DNA of 64,000 bases from NCBI RefSeq assembly GCF_029223865.1, contig NZ_CP119520.1:62001-126000 (forward strand), written 5' to 3'. Within the stretch, counting starts at the first letter, position 1. The number at the start of each line of letters is the position of its first letter. Origin of the DNA: Telluria mixta. GTDB lineage: Bacteria; Pseudomonadota; Gammaproteobacteria; Burkholderiales; Burkholderiaceae_D. Position numbers and translations under genes: made by a program. The notes beneath the pieces were generated by a model that worked only from the letters and a program-made list of their open reading frames with translations, was not told the origin of the DNA and did not search any database. Positions 18,628 to 28,221 of the stretch are shown here, piece after piece.

Positions 18628-19914
18628 TCAACTTTCGATCGCGATGAATTCGAACTTGCCGTTCGGTCCGCGCGGAATCGCCGCCACCCGCTCGACGCGC
18701 ACTTTCACGCCGGGCACGCGCAGCAGGAATTTGTCGACCAGCGCCCGCTCGTCCGCATCCGAGAAGCCGTCGGCCGTCACGACGCGCAGTACGAACTCGC
18801 CGTCGCCGCGGTACAGCACCTGCCCTTCGACGAGGTGCCGGTCGTGGCCCTGGAAGATGCGGTCCAGGCGCGCGATGATGCGGCCGTCCGGCAAGGTGAC
18901 GATCTTTTCCTGGCGCCCGATGACGGCCTTGATCGTCGGGAACACCCGGCCGCAGGGGCAGGCGTCGCCGTCCGGGATCACGGTGTCGCCCGTCCGGTAG
19001 CGCACGAGCGGCATCGCGGCATTGTTCAGCGACGTGCCGACCAGTTCGCAGGCATCGCCTTCGGTTTCCAGCAGCGCGACGCCGGAATAATCGGTGAGCA
19101 CGTGGTACCGCCCCTCCTCGCACGTGCCGATGGCGGCCACGCGCTCGGCCTGGCCGTACCAGTCGAACACTTTGACGCCGAACGCCTGCTCGACAGCCGC
19201 GCGCACGCCTGGCTCCAGCGTCTCGGACGACGTCATCACGCCGCGCAGCGCGCGCCCGCGATAGCGTCTACCGGCCGCGTTCAGCCAGGCGGCCAGCGCC
19301 GCGATCGACGACGGGTACGCGTGGATCACGACGGGGTCGAAATGTTCCAGCTCGGCGATGTAGCGGCCGATCGTCTCGTTCGACAAATGGTATGACGACA
19401 TCATGAGCATATTGCCCACCCAGTCGCGGCACCAGTAGCGCCCATCCGCGGGATGGTCGGGGCAGACGATGTCGCCGCGGATCCACGCGCGCGGCTGGCC
19501 CTTGCGCCAGCCTATCCATTGCAGCTGGCGGTGTACGAAACCTTCCTCGCGCACGAGGTTGCCGAGCGACTGGACGATGGTCAGCGGCGAGCCGGACGTG
19601 CCGCTCGTCCTGATGGTCGTGCGGATCCAGGAGCCGGGGCCGCGCGGGCGCACCAGTTTTTCCGGCTGCTGGCGCACGTCGGCCTTCGTCAGCATGGCGC
19701 TGCCGGGGGACAGGCGCGGGAGCACGGTGCCGTCGCCGTCCAGCGGCACGCCGACCTGGCGGGCACGCCGCGCGACGTAGGCGGCCAGCGCCTCGCGCGA
19801 CCGTTCGTTCGCGACGAGATCGGGATACACGAAGGCCCTGCCCCAGACGTTACGCACTGCTTCGCGCACGAGCGAACGCAGCGAGCACTTCAGCGAGTAG
19901 GTCCACATCGGCAT
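18628..19914 (-). CDS. CapK/PaaK-like adenylate-forming enzyme
   Basis: 428 residues of the phenylacetate-CoA ligase superfamily. Visible are the phosphate-binding RTSGTSGSPLTI, the adenine-site SSETL and DWYGQAERVA, and YRTGDTVIP. CapK-type members occur in capsule and exopolysaccharide loci and are suspected to activate an acyl or amino-acid group for polymer decoration; no substrate is established. The gene is two bases downstream of a GT4 gene. Confidence 0.85.
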   Translation of the reverse strand: MPMWTYSLKCSLRSLVREAVRNVWGRAFVYPDLVANERSREALAAYVARRARQVGVPLDGDGTVLPRLSPGSAMLTKADVRQQPEKLVRPRGPGSWIRTTIRTSGTSGSPLTIVQSLGNLVREEGFVHRQLQWIGWRKGQPRAWIRGDIVCPDHPADGRYWCRDWVGNMLMMSSYHLSNETIGRYIAELEHFDPVVIHAYPSSIAALAAWLNAAGRRYRGRALRGVMTSSETLEPGVRAAVEQAFGVKVFDWYGQAERVAAIGTCEEGRYHVLTDYSGVALLETEGDACELVGTSLNNAAMPLVRYRTGDTVIPDGDACPCGRVFPTIKAVIGRQEKIVTLPDGRIIARLDRIFQGHDRHLVEGQVLYRGDGEFVLRVVTADGFSDADERALVDKFLLRVPGVKVRVERVAAIPRGPNGKFEFIAIES

Positions 19915-19916
19915 CG

Positions 19917-21125
19917 TTACGTCGACTCCGTCAGGATTTTCTTGTAAATTTTTGCAACATTGTTACCGAGAATATCATACGTCCGATGGCTTGTAACGTA
20001 CGGTGGCCCACGTAACGCGAACTCGGCAGCAAGCGCCCCGTCGTTTAACAATTGCAGGACGGCGTCGGCAAAAGGCCCCGCTTCCATCGGCACGCACAGC
20101 CCGGCCCCGCTCTCGGCGATGACCAGTTTCTGGTCGGGAATATCGTTCGCGACGCTGGGGATGCCCAGGGCCAGGTATTCCACCAGCTTCGTCGGCGACG
20201 ACACGTCGAACAGCGTGCCGCGCGGGATCGGCGACAGGCCCACCTCGGCCCGCACCGCGTAACCGAGCGCCGTGCGCTGCGGCAGCCAGCCCGTCAGCAG
20301 GACGTGGCCATCGAGGCCGCGCCGGGCGATCTCGCGGCGCATCCACGCCATCTCGTCGTCGGACGGGGCGTCGCCGGCGATCACCAGCAGCACGTCGGGA
20401 TTTTTTTCGCGCAGCTTGTCCGCCACGTCGAGCAGGAAGTCGGACCGGCGCGAGCGGGCGATGCGGCCCAGGTACAGCACGACGCGGCGGCCGTCCAGGC
20501 GCGGGTCGTCCACGGGATCCACGCCGGCGCGGTCGAATAACTGGGCATCCACGCCCATCGGCACGGCCGTCATGGTCGAACGATCGAACCCTTTCGCGGC
20601 GAGCCAGTCGGCCATCGCAACGCTCTGCACGAACACATGGCGCGCGCCGGGCAGCACGAAGCGGTAGATGGCCACGCGCGACGCCCACGCACGCAGCGCA
20701 TGCCCCATCCATTTGACGCCGCGGCCGGCGCGCCCGATGTCGTCGCGCCGGACCTCGAAGCCTTCCACGATGGGGAACGACATCCAGTAAATGAACGGCA
20801 CACGCAGCAGCGCGGCGGCGACGCGTCCGAGCACGCCGCTGGCGATCTTGTCGCGCACCTGGATGCAGTCCGGTCGGCCATGGCGCAGCGCGCGCACGAG
20901 GCCCAGCATGTCCCACAGCGGCGCGCACACGCTGGCGAAGCGGCTCTTCAGCGAACCGACGACGTGCATGCCCCCGGCCGGCCACGGCGACGCATCGCCG
21001 CTGCCGCCCTGCCCCACCAGCTCGGTCGCCACGCCGTAACGGGGCATCTCCGTGCCGAACAGGGTGCGCACGTCGGCGCGGATGGGGGGCAATGGATCGC
21101 GGACGACAAAGAGGATGGAGCGCAT
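19917..21125 (-). CDS. Glycosyltransferase family 4
   Basis: 402 residues with a GT-B fold. The N-terminal SILFVVRDPLPPIRADVRTL, the phosphate-binding region VVLYLGRIARSRRSDFLLDV, and the donor-site SPTKLVEYLALGIPSVAND place it in GT4. The latter resembles fucosyl- and mannosyl-transferases that use GDP-sugars, which would fit GDP-fucose made by gmd/fcl, but this is a guess. It is two bases upstream of the CapK-like gene. Confidence 0.87.
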   Translation of the reverse strand: MRSILFVVRDPLPPIRADVRTLFGTEMPRYGVATELVGQGGSGDASPWPAGGMHVVGSLKSRFASVCAPLWDMLGLVRALRHGRPDCIQVRDKIASGVLGRVAAALLRVPFIYWMSFPIVEGFEVRRDDIGRAGRGVKWMGHALRAWASRVAIYRFVLPGARHVFVQSVAMADWLAAKGFDRSTMTAVPMGVDAQLFDRAGVDPVDDPRLDGRRVVLYLGRIARSRRSDFLLDVADKLREKNPDVLLVIAGDAPSDDEMAWMRREIARRGLDGHVLLTGWLPQRTALGYAVRAEVGLSPIPRGTLFDVSSPTKLVEYLALGIPSVANDIPDQKLVIAESGAGLCVPMEAGPFADAVLQLLNDGALAAEFALRGPPYVTSHRTYDILGNNVAKIYKKILTEST

Positions 21126-21199
21126 GGATTCCTTGCTTTATGAACAACGCATGGAATCCGATTCTAGCTTACTCGTCAGCGCGCACAATTGCGCGAGTC

Positions 21200-22057
21200 T
21201 TAAGCCGCCCGGAGCGCGTGCAGGCGCGGCAGCAGCGCGGCGCTGGCCTCGCTGTCGATCTTGCGGCAGAAGTGCGCGCGCGACGCGGCAATGCGCTCGA
21301 AGTCGCCTTCGTCGAGGATCTTGGGGTTGCGGGCGCCGTGTTCCGGCCACTGGACGTAGCGGAAGTTCTGGCCCAGCACGCGGGGCGCGAACGGCGAATT
21401 CATCACGAGGGTCTGGAAGAACATCTCGTCCGGACACGCGCAGCGGCGGAAGAAGCGCACGAGGCCGGGGTCGCGCGCGACGCGTGCGAGGATGTCCTGC
21501 ACGCAGGCCCGCGACAGCGCCCACCACGACGAGCCGCCGTAAGGCCGCATCCCGCCCGGCAGCCGGCGCGTGATGCCCGCCGCGCGCATCGCGCGGTTGG
21601 CGATGCGGCAGGCCGTGCGCAGCAGGCGCGGGCCGTCGTCGCGGTAAAAATACTGGTAGCGGAAGCCGGCGGCCCACTGGCCGGGTTCGGTGCCGATGGC
21701 GACCGTGTCCAGCAGTTCATGGTGGGCGTGTCGCGCGAGGGCCTCTTTCAGGCGCGCATTCGACAGCAATGGAAAATCCTGGGCGGACAGGAAGATGACC
21801 TTGTCGAATTCGGGCACCTCGGCCACGATCTGGTGCAGGGAGTTGAGCACGGCCTGCACCTGGCTGAACGTGCCCCAGTGGACGTCGACGCGGTCCTGCA
21901 CGAGGCGCGCGGCGGGGTGCACGGCGGCGGGGTCGAGCGCGCATTTGCGGTCGAGGTTCACGTACACGCGAAAATCGTCGTCGCGCAGCTGCTCGACCAG
22001 CGCATTGAGCTGGTCCAGGTCCTTGTGTGCCTGGATCAGGAATACCTGTGTCGTCAT
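21200..22057 (-). CDS. GT14 core-2/I-branching-type beta-1,6-N-acetylglucosaminyltransferase
   Basis: 285 residues. The family pattern is clear: an initial FLIQAHKDLDQLNALVEQL, VYVNLDRKC, HWGTFSQVQAVLN, VIFLSAQDFPLL, the acceptor-site GGSSWWALSRACVQDIL and CACPDEMFFQTLVMNS. In animals this fold makes branched O-glycans; bacterial homologues occur in EPS loci. A side-branch GlcNAc on the polymer is the simplest reading, but the sugar is inferred from family alone. It lies between the lyase gene at 22110 and a GT4 gene. Confidence 0.88.
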   Translation of the reverse strand: MTTQVFLIQAHKDLDQLNALVEQLRDDDFRVYVNLDRKCALDPAAVHPAARLVQDRVDVHWGTFSQVQAVLNSLHQIVAEVPEFDKVIFLSAQDFPLLSNARLKEALARHAHHELLDTVAIGTEPGQWAAGFRYQYFYRDDGPRLLRTACRIANRAMRAAGITRRLPGGMRPYGGSSWWALSRACVQDILARVARDPGLVRFFRRCACPDEMFFQTLVMNSPFAPRVLGQNFRYVQWPEHGARNPKILDEGDFERIAASRAHFCRKIDSEASAALLPRLHALRAA

Positions 22058-22109
22058 CGCGCCGAGTCTAGCACGGCGCGTGACGACACCAGGTGACGAT
22101 ACGCCTGAG

Positions 22110-24341
22110 TTAGTTCAGGTTCACCGACTGCGTACCGACCGTCAGCGTGCGGGTCGTGCCCGACGTCGCGACCTTGGTGGCCGGACGCTTGCAGCCCACG
22201 TCGATCAGCACGAGGAACTCGGCCACCGACTTGCCGTCGTTCTTCAGGTAGAACGCGCCATGGTCTTCCGTCACGCCGGACTTGGGCGCCGGGCCGGTCC
22301 ACTTGGCGAACGGCGCGTTGCCGTTCAGGTCGCGCAGGCACACCGACTGGCCGCCGGCCGCGATCTTCACGCTCGACGGGCTCTCGACCGTCATCGCCAC
22401 CGGCGCGTGGAAGTTCCACTCGTAGGTGTGGGCGACGACCGCCTGCAGCTTGTCGCGCACGACCATGGCGTCCTGGCCGTGCAGGTACCAGATCTGGCGC
22501 TTGGCCATCGTCAGCTGGCCGCCATACGACGGGGTCGCGTCGCCTTCGGCATAGTCGTAGGACGACTGGGCCGAGAAGCCGGCGACGCGGCCGTTGCGCT
22601 GCAGCTGCTCGCGGTAGCCGCCGACCAGCTGGCCCTTGCCGCCGTCGAACGTGACCGCGTTCTGCGACTTGGTCTGGTGGTACCAGTCGGTCCACAGCGG
22701 CGAACCGTACCAGTCGTACCAGCCGGCCTTGACCAGCAGCGGCTGGCCGGCCACCGACAGCAGCAAGCCGTTCTGGTCGCCGTGGCTGTGGTTGAACGAG
22801 CCGTACGGGCTGGACTTGAAGTAGAACGACGTGCGGGCCGTCGAGCCGATATCGCTGTGCATCGCGACCCAGCCGGTGCTCGGGTAGTAGGCCGAGTTCG
22901 ACGGCGGGATCTTCATCGACGTGCCGGTCACGGGCATCGGGTACGGTGCTTCGACCACGGACAGCGAGTCTTCGATGCCCGGCAGGTTGGCGACGTACCA
23001 GGCGGCGCGCGGCGACACCATGCGGTTGGCGAAGGCGCGGAACACGCGCGGGTCCGGCTTCGTCTCGGAACCGTCGCCGAACGCGTGGATCTTCGAGCCC
23101 GGCGGCGTGAACTGCGTCGCGAAGTCGAGGAAGCCCAGCGTCCACGGCTTGGCGTACAGGTTCACGCCGGTCGCCTGGACGATCGGATCCCACAGCGCCG
23201 TCATGTAGCCGGCCGCGTACTCGGCGTAGGCGGTGCCGTTGGCATAGCCGCCTTCCGCACCCGACCACGGCGACGGGGTGTTCACGTAGGAGCGGAACGC
23301 GAAGTCGAACCACGTCTGCGCTTCCGGGATGTCGCCCAGCGCCAGGGTCGAGATCAGCGCCATGTAGATCATCAGCGTGTTGCCGTGCGAGTCGAACGGG
23401 TACTGGTCGAGGCGGCCGTTGTCGCCCGCGATGCTGCCGTACATCTCGGTCACGCGCGTCTTGACGACGGCGAGCCACTTGGCCTTGCGGGTCGAATCCA
23501 GGTCACCGGCCAGCAGGTCCATGCCCTTCAGCAGCGACAGCGCGATCTGGCGCGTGGCCTGGTCCTGGTTGGCGTAGCTGGTGGGGCCGGTCGGGTTCAG
23601 CGATGCCAGCTGGTCGCCGCGCTTGAGCGCTTCCGCCAGGTGGATCGGGTCCTTCTTCAGGCGCCACAGCACCGCGGCCGCTTCCAGCTGGCGCGACGAT
23701 TCGTTGATGCGGTTGCGCACGTCGGTCTGCTGCGACGCCATCTGCGCCGTCAGCGGCGACGAGATCACGATCGGCCAGCGCGCGTCCGACAGGTCGGGCA
23801 GCGCCGTCGTCTGGAGCTTGACTTCGTTGATCAGGCGGCTGACGTACGGATCCAGGTCGCTCTTCTTGGCCGAGCTCCACGTCGAGTACGCGGTGAAGGA
23901 CGGGGCCAGCGAACGGGGACGTGCCTTGTTCAGGATGCGCGAACGCAGGGTGGCGTTGTCGGGCACTTCGAACACGGTCGACTTGCTCGTGATCGCGAAC
24001 GCGCGCGGGGTCGACCATTCGGTCGAACCGGCCGGACGCACGCGCCACGTGTAATTGCCCAGTGCCAGTGCCTTGGTCGGCAGGTACCAGTTGCGTTCGA
24101 CCGTCGCCTTCACTGGCGAGCCGCCGTTCGGCGTGATCTCGATCTCGTAGCTGGCCGGGCCGGTCGGGTGACGCGCCCACGCAAAACCCGGCGGGTTCTG
24201 TGCCTGCACGGCGCCATTGGCCGGTGCCGGCTGGACCACCAGCGGATCGGTGGATTGGGCCCAGTCGGCGTGTGCGCTGAACGACATCAACAGCGACGAC
24301 AGTGCGGCGATGGCGACAACGCCCTTCCGGTGAAATTTCAT
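22110..24341 (-). CDS. Secreted DUF4962/heparinase II/III-type polysaccharide lyase-like protein
   Basis: 743 residues. A signal peptide (1-25, MSFSAHA) is followed by an Ig-like N-terminal DUF4962 region (about 30-130), an alpha-helical toroid (about 150-450) and a heparinase-type beta-sandwich (from about 470) containing FNHSHGDQNGLLLSVAG and QNAVTFDGG. Heparinase-family catalysis uses His and Tyr residues of such segments. It is exported, so unlike the 653-residue lyase it can meet polymer in the periplasm. It is first after the AT-rich gap, so it likely has its own promoter. GGAG precedes the ATG. Confidence 0.88.
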   Translation of the reverse strand: MKFHRKGVVAIAALSSLLMSFSAHADWAQSTDPLVVQPAPANGAVQAQNPPGFAWARHPTGPASYEIEITPNGGSPVKATVERNWYLPTKALALGNYTWRVRPAGSTEWSTPRAFAITSKSTVFEVPDNATLRSRILNKARPRSLAPSFTAYSTWSSAKKSDLDPYVSRLINEVKLQTTALPDLSDARWPIVISSPLTAQMASQQTDVRNRINESSRQLEAAAVLWRLKKDPIHLAEALKRGDQLASLNPTGPTSYANQDQATRQIALSLLKGMDLLAGDLDSTRKAKWLAVVKTRVTEMYGSIAGDNGRLDQYPFDSHGNTLMIYMALISTLALGDIPEAQTWFDFAFRSYVNTPSPWSGAEGGYANGTAYAEYAAGYMTALWDPIVQATGVNLYAKPWTLGFLDFATQFTPPGSKIHAFGDGSETKPDPRVFRAFANRMVSPRAAWYVANLPGIEDSLSVVEAPYPMPVTGTSMKIPPSNSAYYPSTGWVAMHSDIGSTARTSFYFKSSPYGSFNHSHGDQNGLLLSVAGQPLLVKAGWYDWYGSPLWTDWYHQTKSQNAVTFDGGKGQLVGGYREQLQRNGRVAGFSAQSSYDYAEGDATPSYGGQLTMAKRQIWYLHGQDAMVVRDKLQAVVAHTYEWNFHAPVAMTVESPSSVKIAAGGQSVCLRDLNGNAPFAKWTGPAPKSGVTEDHGAFYLKNDGKSVAEFLVLIDVGCKRPATKVATSGTTRTLTVGTQSVNLN

Positions 24342-24716
24342 GTGGTTGCTCCGAGAAATATTAACTGGACGACTAGAGAGTCAGCCCGTTGGCAGGAAGC
24401 CAGGGCCCGATTTGCTTGAAGCGCTCCGCTGATGCAAATGAGCGCTGTTCGATACGAGAAATAGTACCGCAAATAAATTTTCTTGCGGAAAAATCCCCTT
24501 AGAAATCAAAGATTTTTCTCGTATACCCCACAAATCGGACGACCCTATAGACCCCTTATCAACGGTAATATTTCCAGGCAGCTAAAAGCCGTTTTTTTAC
24601 AGAAAAGACTTTTTGAAAACTGTGCAGCTATTTCGGCAAAGTTAATCGATTCGCCATCGTTCGAATGGCTTCGACAACCATGTTATTTATTTAATCCGAT
24701 ATAAAGATTACGAACA
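24342..24716. promoter_or_regulatory. AT-rich 375-base gap that splits the glycosyltransferase run
   Basis: This gap interrupts otherwise tightly packed minus-strand genes and is far AT-richer than they are. It holds nested inverted repeats (listed separately) and presumably the promoter for the downstream sub-operon 24341 to 10684. I could not find a good sigma-70 or sigma-54 pair. A short plus-strand open frame at 24483-24704 has no Shine-Dalgarno and no recognisable protein. Confidence 0.55.
24452..24524. repeat. Nested inverted repeats in the AT-rich gap
   Basis: Outer perfect arms ATACGAGAAA (24452-24461) and TTTCTCGTAT (24515-24524) enclose an inner stem CCGCAA/TTGCGG (24467-24472 with 24483-24488). 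The outer half-sites are 63 bases apart, about six helical turns. Confidence 0.45.
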
Positions 24717-25493
24717 TTACGATTGCATTACCGGTACGCCGGCATGGGCCTCGGCGCGCAGCGTGCGCATGCGCTTGTAGTAGCGCAGGCAATAGATGCC
24801 GAAGGCGAGCGGCGCCTGCTTCAGGTAGCGGCGGCGAACCTGGAACTCTTCCTGCCGCGCCTTGATCTTGTTGGCGGACGAGACGCTGCCCGCATGGTCG
24901 CGGAACACAGTCAAGGGCCGGGCTATGGTAGCCGGCTGTGCCACCTTGCCCAGGCGCAGCCACAGGTCGATGTCCATCGCGTATTTCAGCTTTTCGTCGA
25001 ACATGCCAACGCGGTCGAACGCGCTGCGGCGGATGAAGACGGCCGGATGCGGTACGGACGCGCGGCCCGCGGCGAAAGCCTGGTAGCTGAACGGCACCAT
25101 CTTGTACGGCGGAATCAGCTGGCCATCCTTCAGGACCTGTACCGTGCCGAACACCCAGTCCACGCGCTCGCTCGCGAAGCGTTCGGCGACGGTTGCCAGC
25201 ACGTCGTCGCTGGCGTAGTAGTCGTCCGAATGCAGGTGCGCCACGTACTCGCCGGTGGCCGCTTCGATACCCTGGTTCATGGCGCGGCTGATGCCGCCGC
25301 CCACGTCGCGCAGCACGCGCTTCCTGCCCGGGTACGCTGCGATCATCTCCAGCGTGCCGTCGGTGGAGCCGCCGTCGACGAAGATGTGCTCGACGTCCTG
25401 GCACGTCTGCCGCTGGACGGACGCGAGGGTGTCGGCCAGGGTGGCGGCGCTGTTCCAGGTGCAGGTGACGATCGAAAAGGTCGGTTTATTCAT
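24717..25493 (-). CDS. Glycosyltransferase family 2
   Basis: 258 residues with a GT-A fold: N-terminal FSIVTCTWNSAATLADTLAS, FVDGGSTDGTLEMI, the metal-binding DXD equivalent HLHSDDYY, and YAMDIDLWLRLGKVA. This is a WcaA/WcaE-like subgroup common in colanic-acid-type loci. It lies three bases after the frameshifted GT4 gene and ends the first sub-operon before the AT-rich gap. Confidence 0.9.
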   Translation of the reverse strand: MNKPTFSIVTCTWNSAATLADTLASVQRQTCQDVEHIFVDGGSTDGTLEMIAAYPGRKRVLRDVGGGISRAMNQGIEAATGEYVAHLHSDDYYASDDVLATVAERFASERVDWVFGTVQVLKDGQLIPPYKMVPFSYQAFAAGRASVPHPAVFIRRSAFDRVGMFDEKLKYAMDIDLWLRLGKVAQPATIARPLTVFRDHAGSVSSANKIKARQEEFQVRRRYLKQAPLAFGIYCLRYYKRMRTLRAEAHAGVPVMQS

Positions 25494-25496
25494 GGG

Positions 25497-26707
25497 TCAC
25501 TCGTGATAGAAGTCCAGGATCTGGGGGACGGCGTGAAACACGTCCATCGGGAAGGCATCGGGCAACGGCACCGTCACCGGCGCGCGGCCCAGGGTGTGCG
25601 CCAGCCGCTCCACGAGCCGCGGCATGGTCTCGGCCAGTTGCAGCTGGCCGTCGTAATACTGGTACGCGGCCAGCTCCGGCGTGCCGCCGCGCGCCAGCGC
25701 GAGACACTGCTTGCCGAGGGCCAGCGCTTCCAGCACGGTGGTGCCGCACGGTTCTTCCCACACGGACGGGATCACGAGCACGTGGCTGCGCGCCGACATG
25801 CGGATCACCTCGTCGTACGGCAGCCAGCCGAGGAAGCGCACCTGCGGTCCCGCGTAGCGGCTCTCCAGCTGGCCCCGCAGCGGACCGTCGCCGACGATGG
25901 AGATGCGCGCATGCTTCGGCAGCCAGCCCTGCACCTGCGCGAGGAATTCGCCGAAGCCCTTGCCGGCATCGATGCGGCCGACGAGCAGCACCTCCCCGCC
26001 TGCACCTCGTCGGGCCGCGCGGCCCGCTCGCGCAGGTACGGGTAGCGGATGAAGTTGTGGATCACGCGTGCCCGCGACAGGTCCGCGTCCGGCACCGCGC
26101 GCAGGAACGCCTGGCGCAGGAAATCCGACACGAAGATCGTCTTGTGGCGCGAGAAGGCTTCCGCCGTCTCGGACCGGTAGCGGCGCACGGCCAGCCCGGA
26201 CATCTCGCGCCGCACCACGTTCGGCGCGGGGTGGATGCAGGCGGCGCAGTCGCGCGCGTCGAGCGTCGTGCACACGTGTTCCTGCCTGAAGCGCAGGTGG
26301 ATCACGCATTCGCTGCCCTGGTCGTGGCGGGTCTGCACGAAGTTGACGCTCCGCGGCACGTAGCGCCCCGCCATCGGCAGGTGGCCGTGGTAGTGCACGA
26401 CGTCGTACTTGCCCGCCTCGCGCAGCAGCGCGCGCGCGATGCTACGCGCGAACCACGGCCGCTTGACCGGGTTGAAGAACCCCAGTTGCGATTCCTTCCA
26501 CCCGGGCCGGGAAAAATCGAAGCCGGGCAGCACACGGCCTTTAAAACCGATCTCGGCCGCGCTGCCACCGTGGCACCGGTCGCTGCGTCCCATGATGTCG
26601 ACCTCGTGGCCCAACTCGAGCAGCGCGTTCGACAATGTCACGACATGCTTGCCCAGCCCGCCCACCTGCGTGCCCGGCAAGTCTTCCGAAACCATCAGGA
26701 CTTTCAA
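25497..26707 (-). pseudogene. Glycosyltransferase family 4, interrupted by a frameshift
   Basis: The N-terminal half (KVLMVSEDLPGTQVGGLGKH through IHNFIRYPYL) and C-terminal half (VLLVGRIDAGKGFGEFL, then VIPSVWEEPCGTTVLEALA) are both good GT4 sequence but in different frames. The switch is at the CCCC run 25994-25997. One extra base there would restore AG-EVLLVGRID, so a one-base loss is the simplest explanation. The start is a TTG overlapping the flippase stop (TTGA), giving MKVLMVSED, a normal GT4 N-terminus. Either a real null allele or a base-call error. Confidence 0.82.
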
Positions 26708-28221
26708 GCCGCTTTCCTCATCGATAACAACCCTTTGACCCTCGTCCATGCCGTGCTCATGTCGTCCCGTTCGATCACGAACAGGCTGCCGTACGCGAGA
26801 AGCAGGCCCGCCGTCAGCAGCACGAGCAGGAGCAAATCGACCGGGCCGCCGTCGAACAGGCGGTTGCCCGCGTTGGCGACGACCGCGACGACGGCGACAC
26901 CCGCCACGCTGGGCAGGTAGGCTTTACGGACGAGCTCGCCCAGCCGCGCGGGCACGGTGCGGCCATGCACGGCGACGAGGAACGCGCACGTCAGCAGTAC
27001 CGATGCGATCAAATGCCCCCACGCGGCGCCGTCGATGCCCCAGCCCGCGACGCCCAGGTACACGACCAGCAGGCCGAACGCGGCGCGCGCCAGCGCGAAC
27101 ATGCCGGAAAAACGGGGGTGGCCCATGCCGTCGTTCACAAGCGACGGCAGGCTCGTCAGCGAATCGATGAATTGCGACAGGGCCATCACGGCCAGCACGA
27201 CCTGCCCCGCACGCGCGAACTGCGGGTTCATCCAGTAAAACAGGATCTGGTACGAAAACACCGCGACGAGCACCAGCACGGAGGCGTTGATGAACACGAC
27301 GTAGCGGCTCGCCTTCAGGTACAGCCGGTTCAGACGCTCCAGCTCGCCGCGTGCCGCCAGCGCGCTCGCGGCCGGGAAAAAGACGCCGGACAGGCGGTAC
27401 GTGAGGCTGAGGATACGGTTCGCGAGCGTGGAGGCGACGGTGAAATACGCGAGCCCCGTCACGCCGACCAGCGCACCGATGATGAGCTTGTCGGCATACG
27501 CGTAAGAGAGTGTCGCGAAGCGGCTCAGGAACGAGTACGCGGAAAAGCCCAGCAATTCCTTGCGGATCGCCGCGCCGGGCTTACGGTAGCGCAGGTCAGG
27601 CAGCAGCCGGCGGATGCAGCGCCACAGCACGGCGCAATTGATCGCGCTCGCGATCACGCGCAGCAAGATCACTTCGAACAAGCCATAGCCGAGCATCAGC
27701 ACGGCCACCGTCAGCAGCGGCACGCCGGTGCCGAACAGCATCTCGATGCGGCTCGCGATGTCGTAGCGCATCAGCGATTGCGGCACGCTTTGCAGATAAC
27801 TTTGCAACTGGCCGAGGAAGAAGCCGAGCGCCGCCAGTTGGAGTGTCACGACGGCCTCGTGTTCGAGCGCGGCCGGCACGGAAAATACGCGGGTGACGAA
27901 GAAGTGGGCACCGAAGTACAGGCCGAGCCCGCCGACAAGGCCCAGCAGCGAATACACGGACAGGCCGAAGAACACGGTCTCGTCGATGCGTTCCTGATCC
28001 TTGTGGGCGTTGAATTCCGCGATGTATTTCACGGAACCCGCCGTGACGTTGATGTCGATGACGGCGAAATAGCCGACGATTGCCGTCACCAGCGAGTACA
28101 CGCCGTAGTTCGCATCGCCCAGCCCTTTCACGACGAGCGGCACCGTACCCAGCGCCACCAGCGCCGGAATGACGGCGCCCAGCAGGTTCGAGAAGGCGTT
28201 GCGGACGAGGCTGAGGTTCAT
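26704..28221 (-). CDS. Polysaccharide flippase (Wzx-like, MOP superfamily)
   Basis: 505-residue inner-membrane protein with 12-14 hydrophobic segments that moves the undecaprenyl-linked repeat unit to the periplasmic face. Recognisable are the N-terminal RNAFSNLLGAVIPALVALG and the Polysacc_synt-type FLSRFATLSYAYADKLIIG. The ATG overlaps the polymerase stop by four bases; the same frame stays open far upstream, but that extension lies antisense-shifted in the polymerase gene. The next gene starts in its stop codon. Confidence 0.9.
   Translation of the reverse strand: MNLSLVRNAFSNLLGAVIPALVALGTVPLVVKGLGDANYGVYSLVTAIVGYFAVIDINVTAGSVKYIAEFNAHKDQERIDETVFFGLSVYSLLGLVGGLGLYFGAHFFVTRVFSVPAALEHEAVVTLQLAALGFFLGQLQSYLQSVPQSLMRYDIASRIEMLFGTGVPLLTVAVLMLGYGLFEVILLRVIASAINCAVLWRCIRRLLPDLRYRKPGAAIRKELLGFSAYSFLSRFATLSYAYADKLIIGALVGVTGLAYFTVASTLANRILSLTYRLSGVFFPAASALAARGELERLNRLYLKASRYVVFINASVLVLVAVFSYQILFYWMNPQFARAGQVVLAVMALSQFIDSLTSLPSLVNDGMGHPRFSGMFALARAAFGLLVVYLGVAGWGIDGAAWGHLIASVLLTCAFLVAVHGRTVPARLGELVRKAYLPSVAGVAVVAVVANAGNRLFDGGPVDLLLLVLLTAGLLLAYGSLFVIERDDMSTAWTRVKGLLSMRKAA

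Noticed and set aside
24483..24704. 73-codon plus-strand frame in the AT-rich gap
   Set aside because: No Shine-Dalgarno, no recognisable protein; chance frames are expected in AT-rich spacers on the edge of GC-rich DNA.
24342..24716. Sigma-54 promoter (GG-N10-GC) for the EPS sub-operon
   Set aside because: The best match, AGGGCCCGATTTGC, is on the wrong strand and has nine instead of ten bases between GG and GC.
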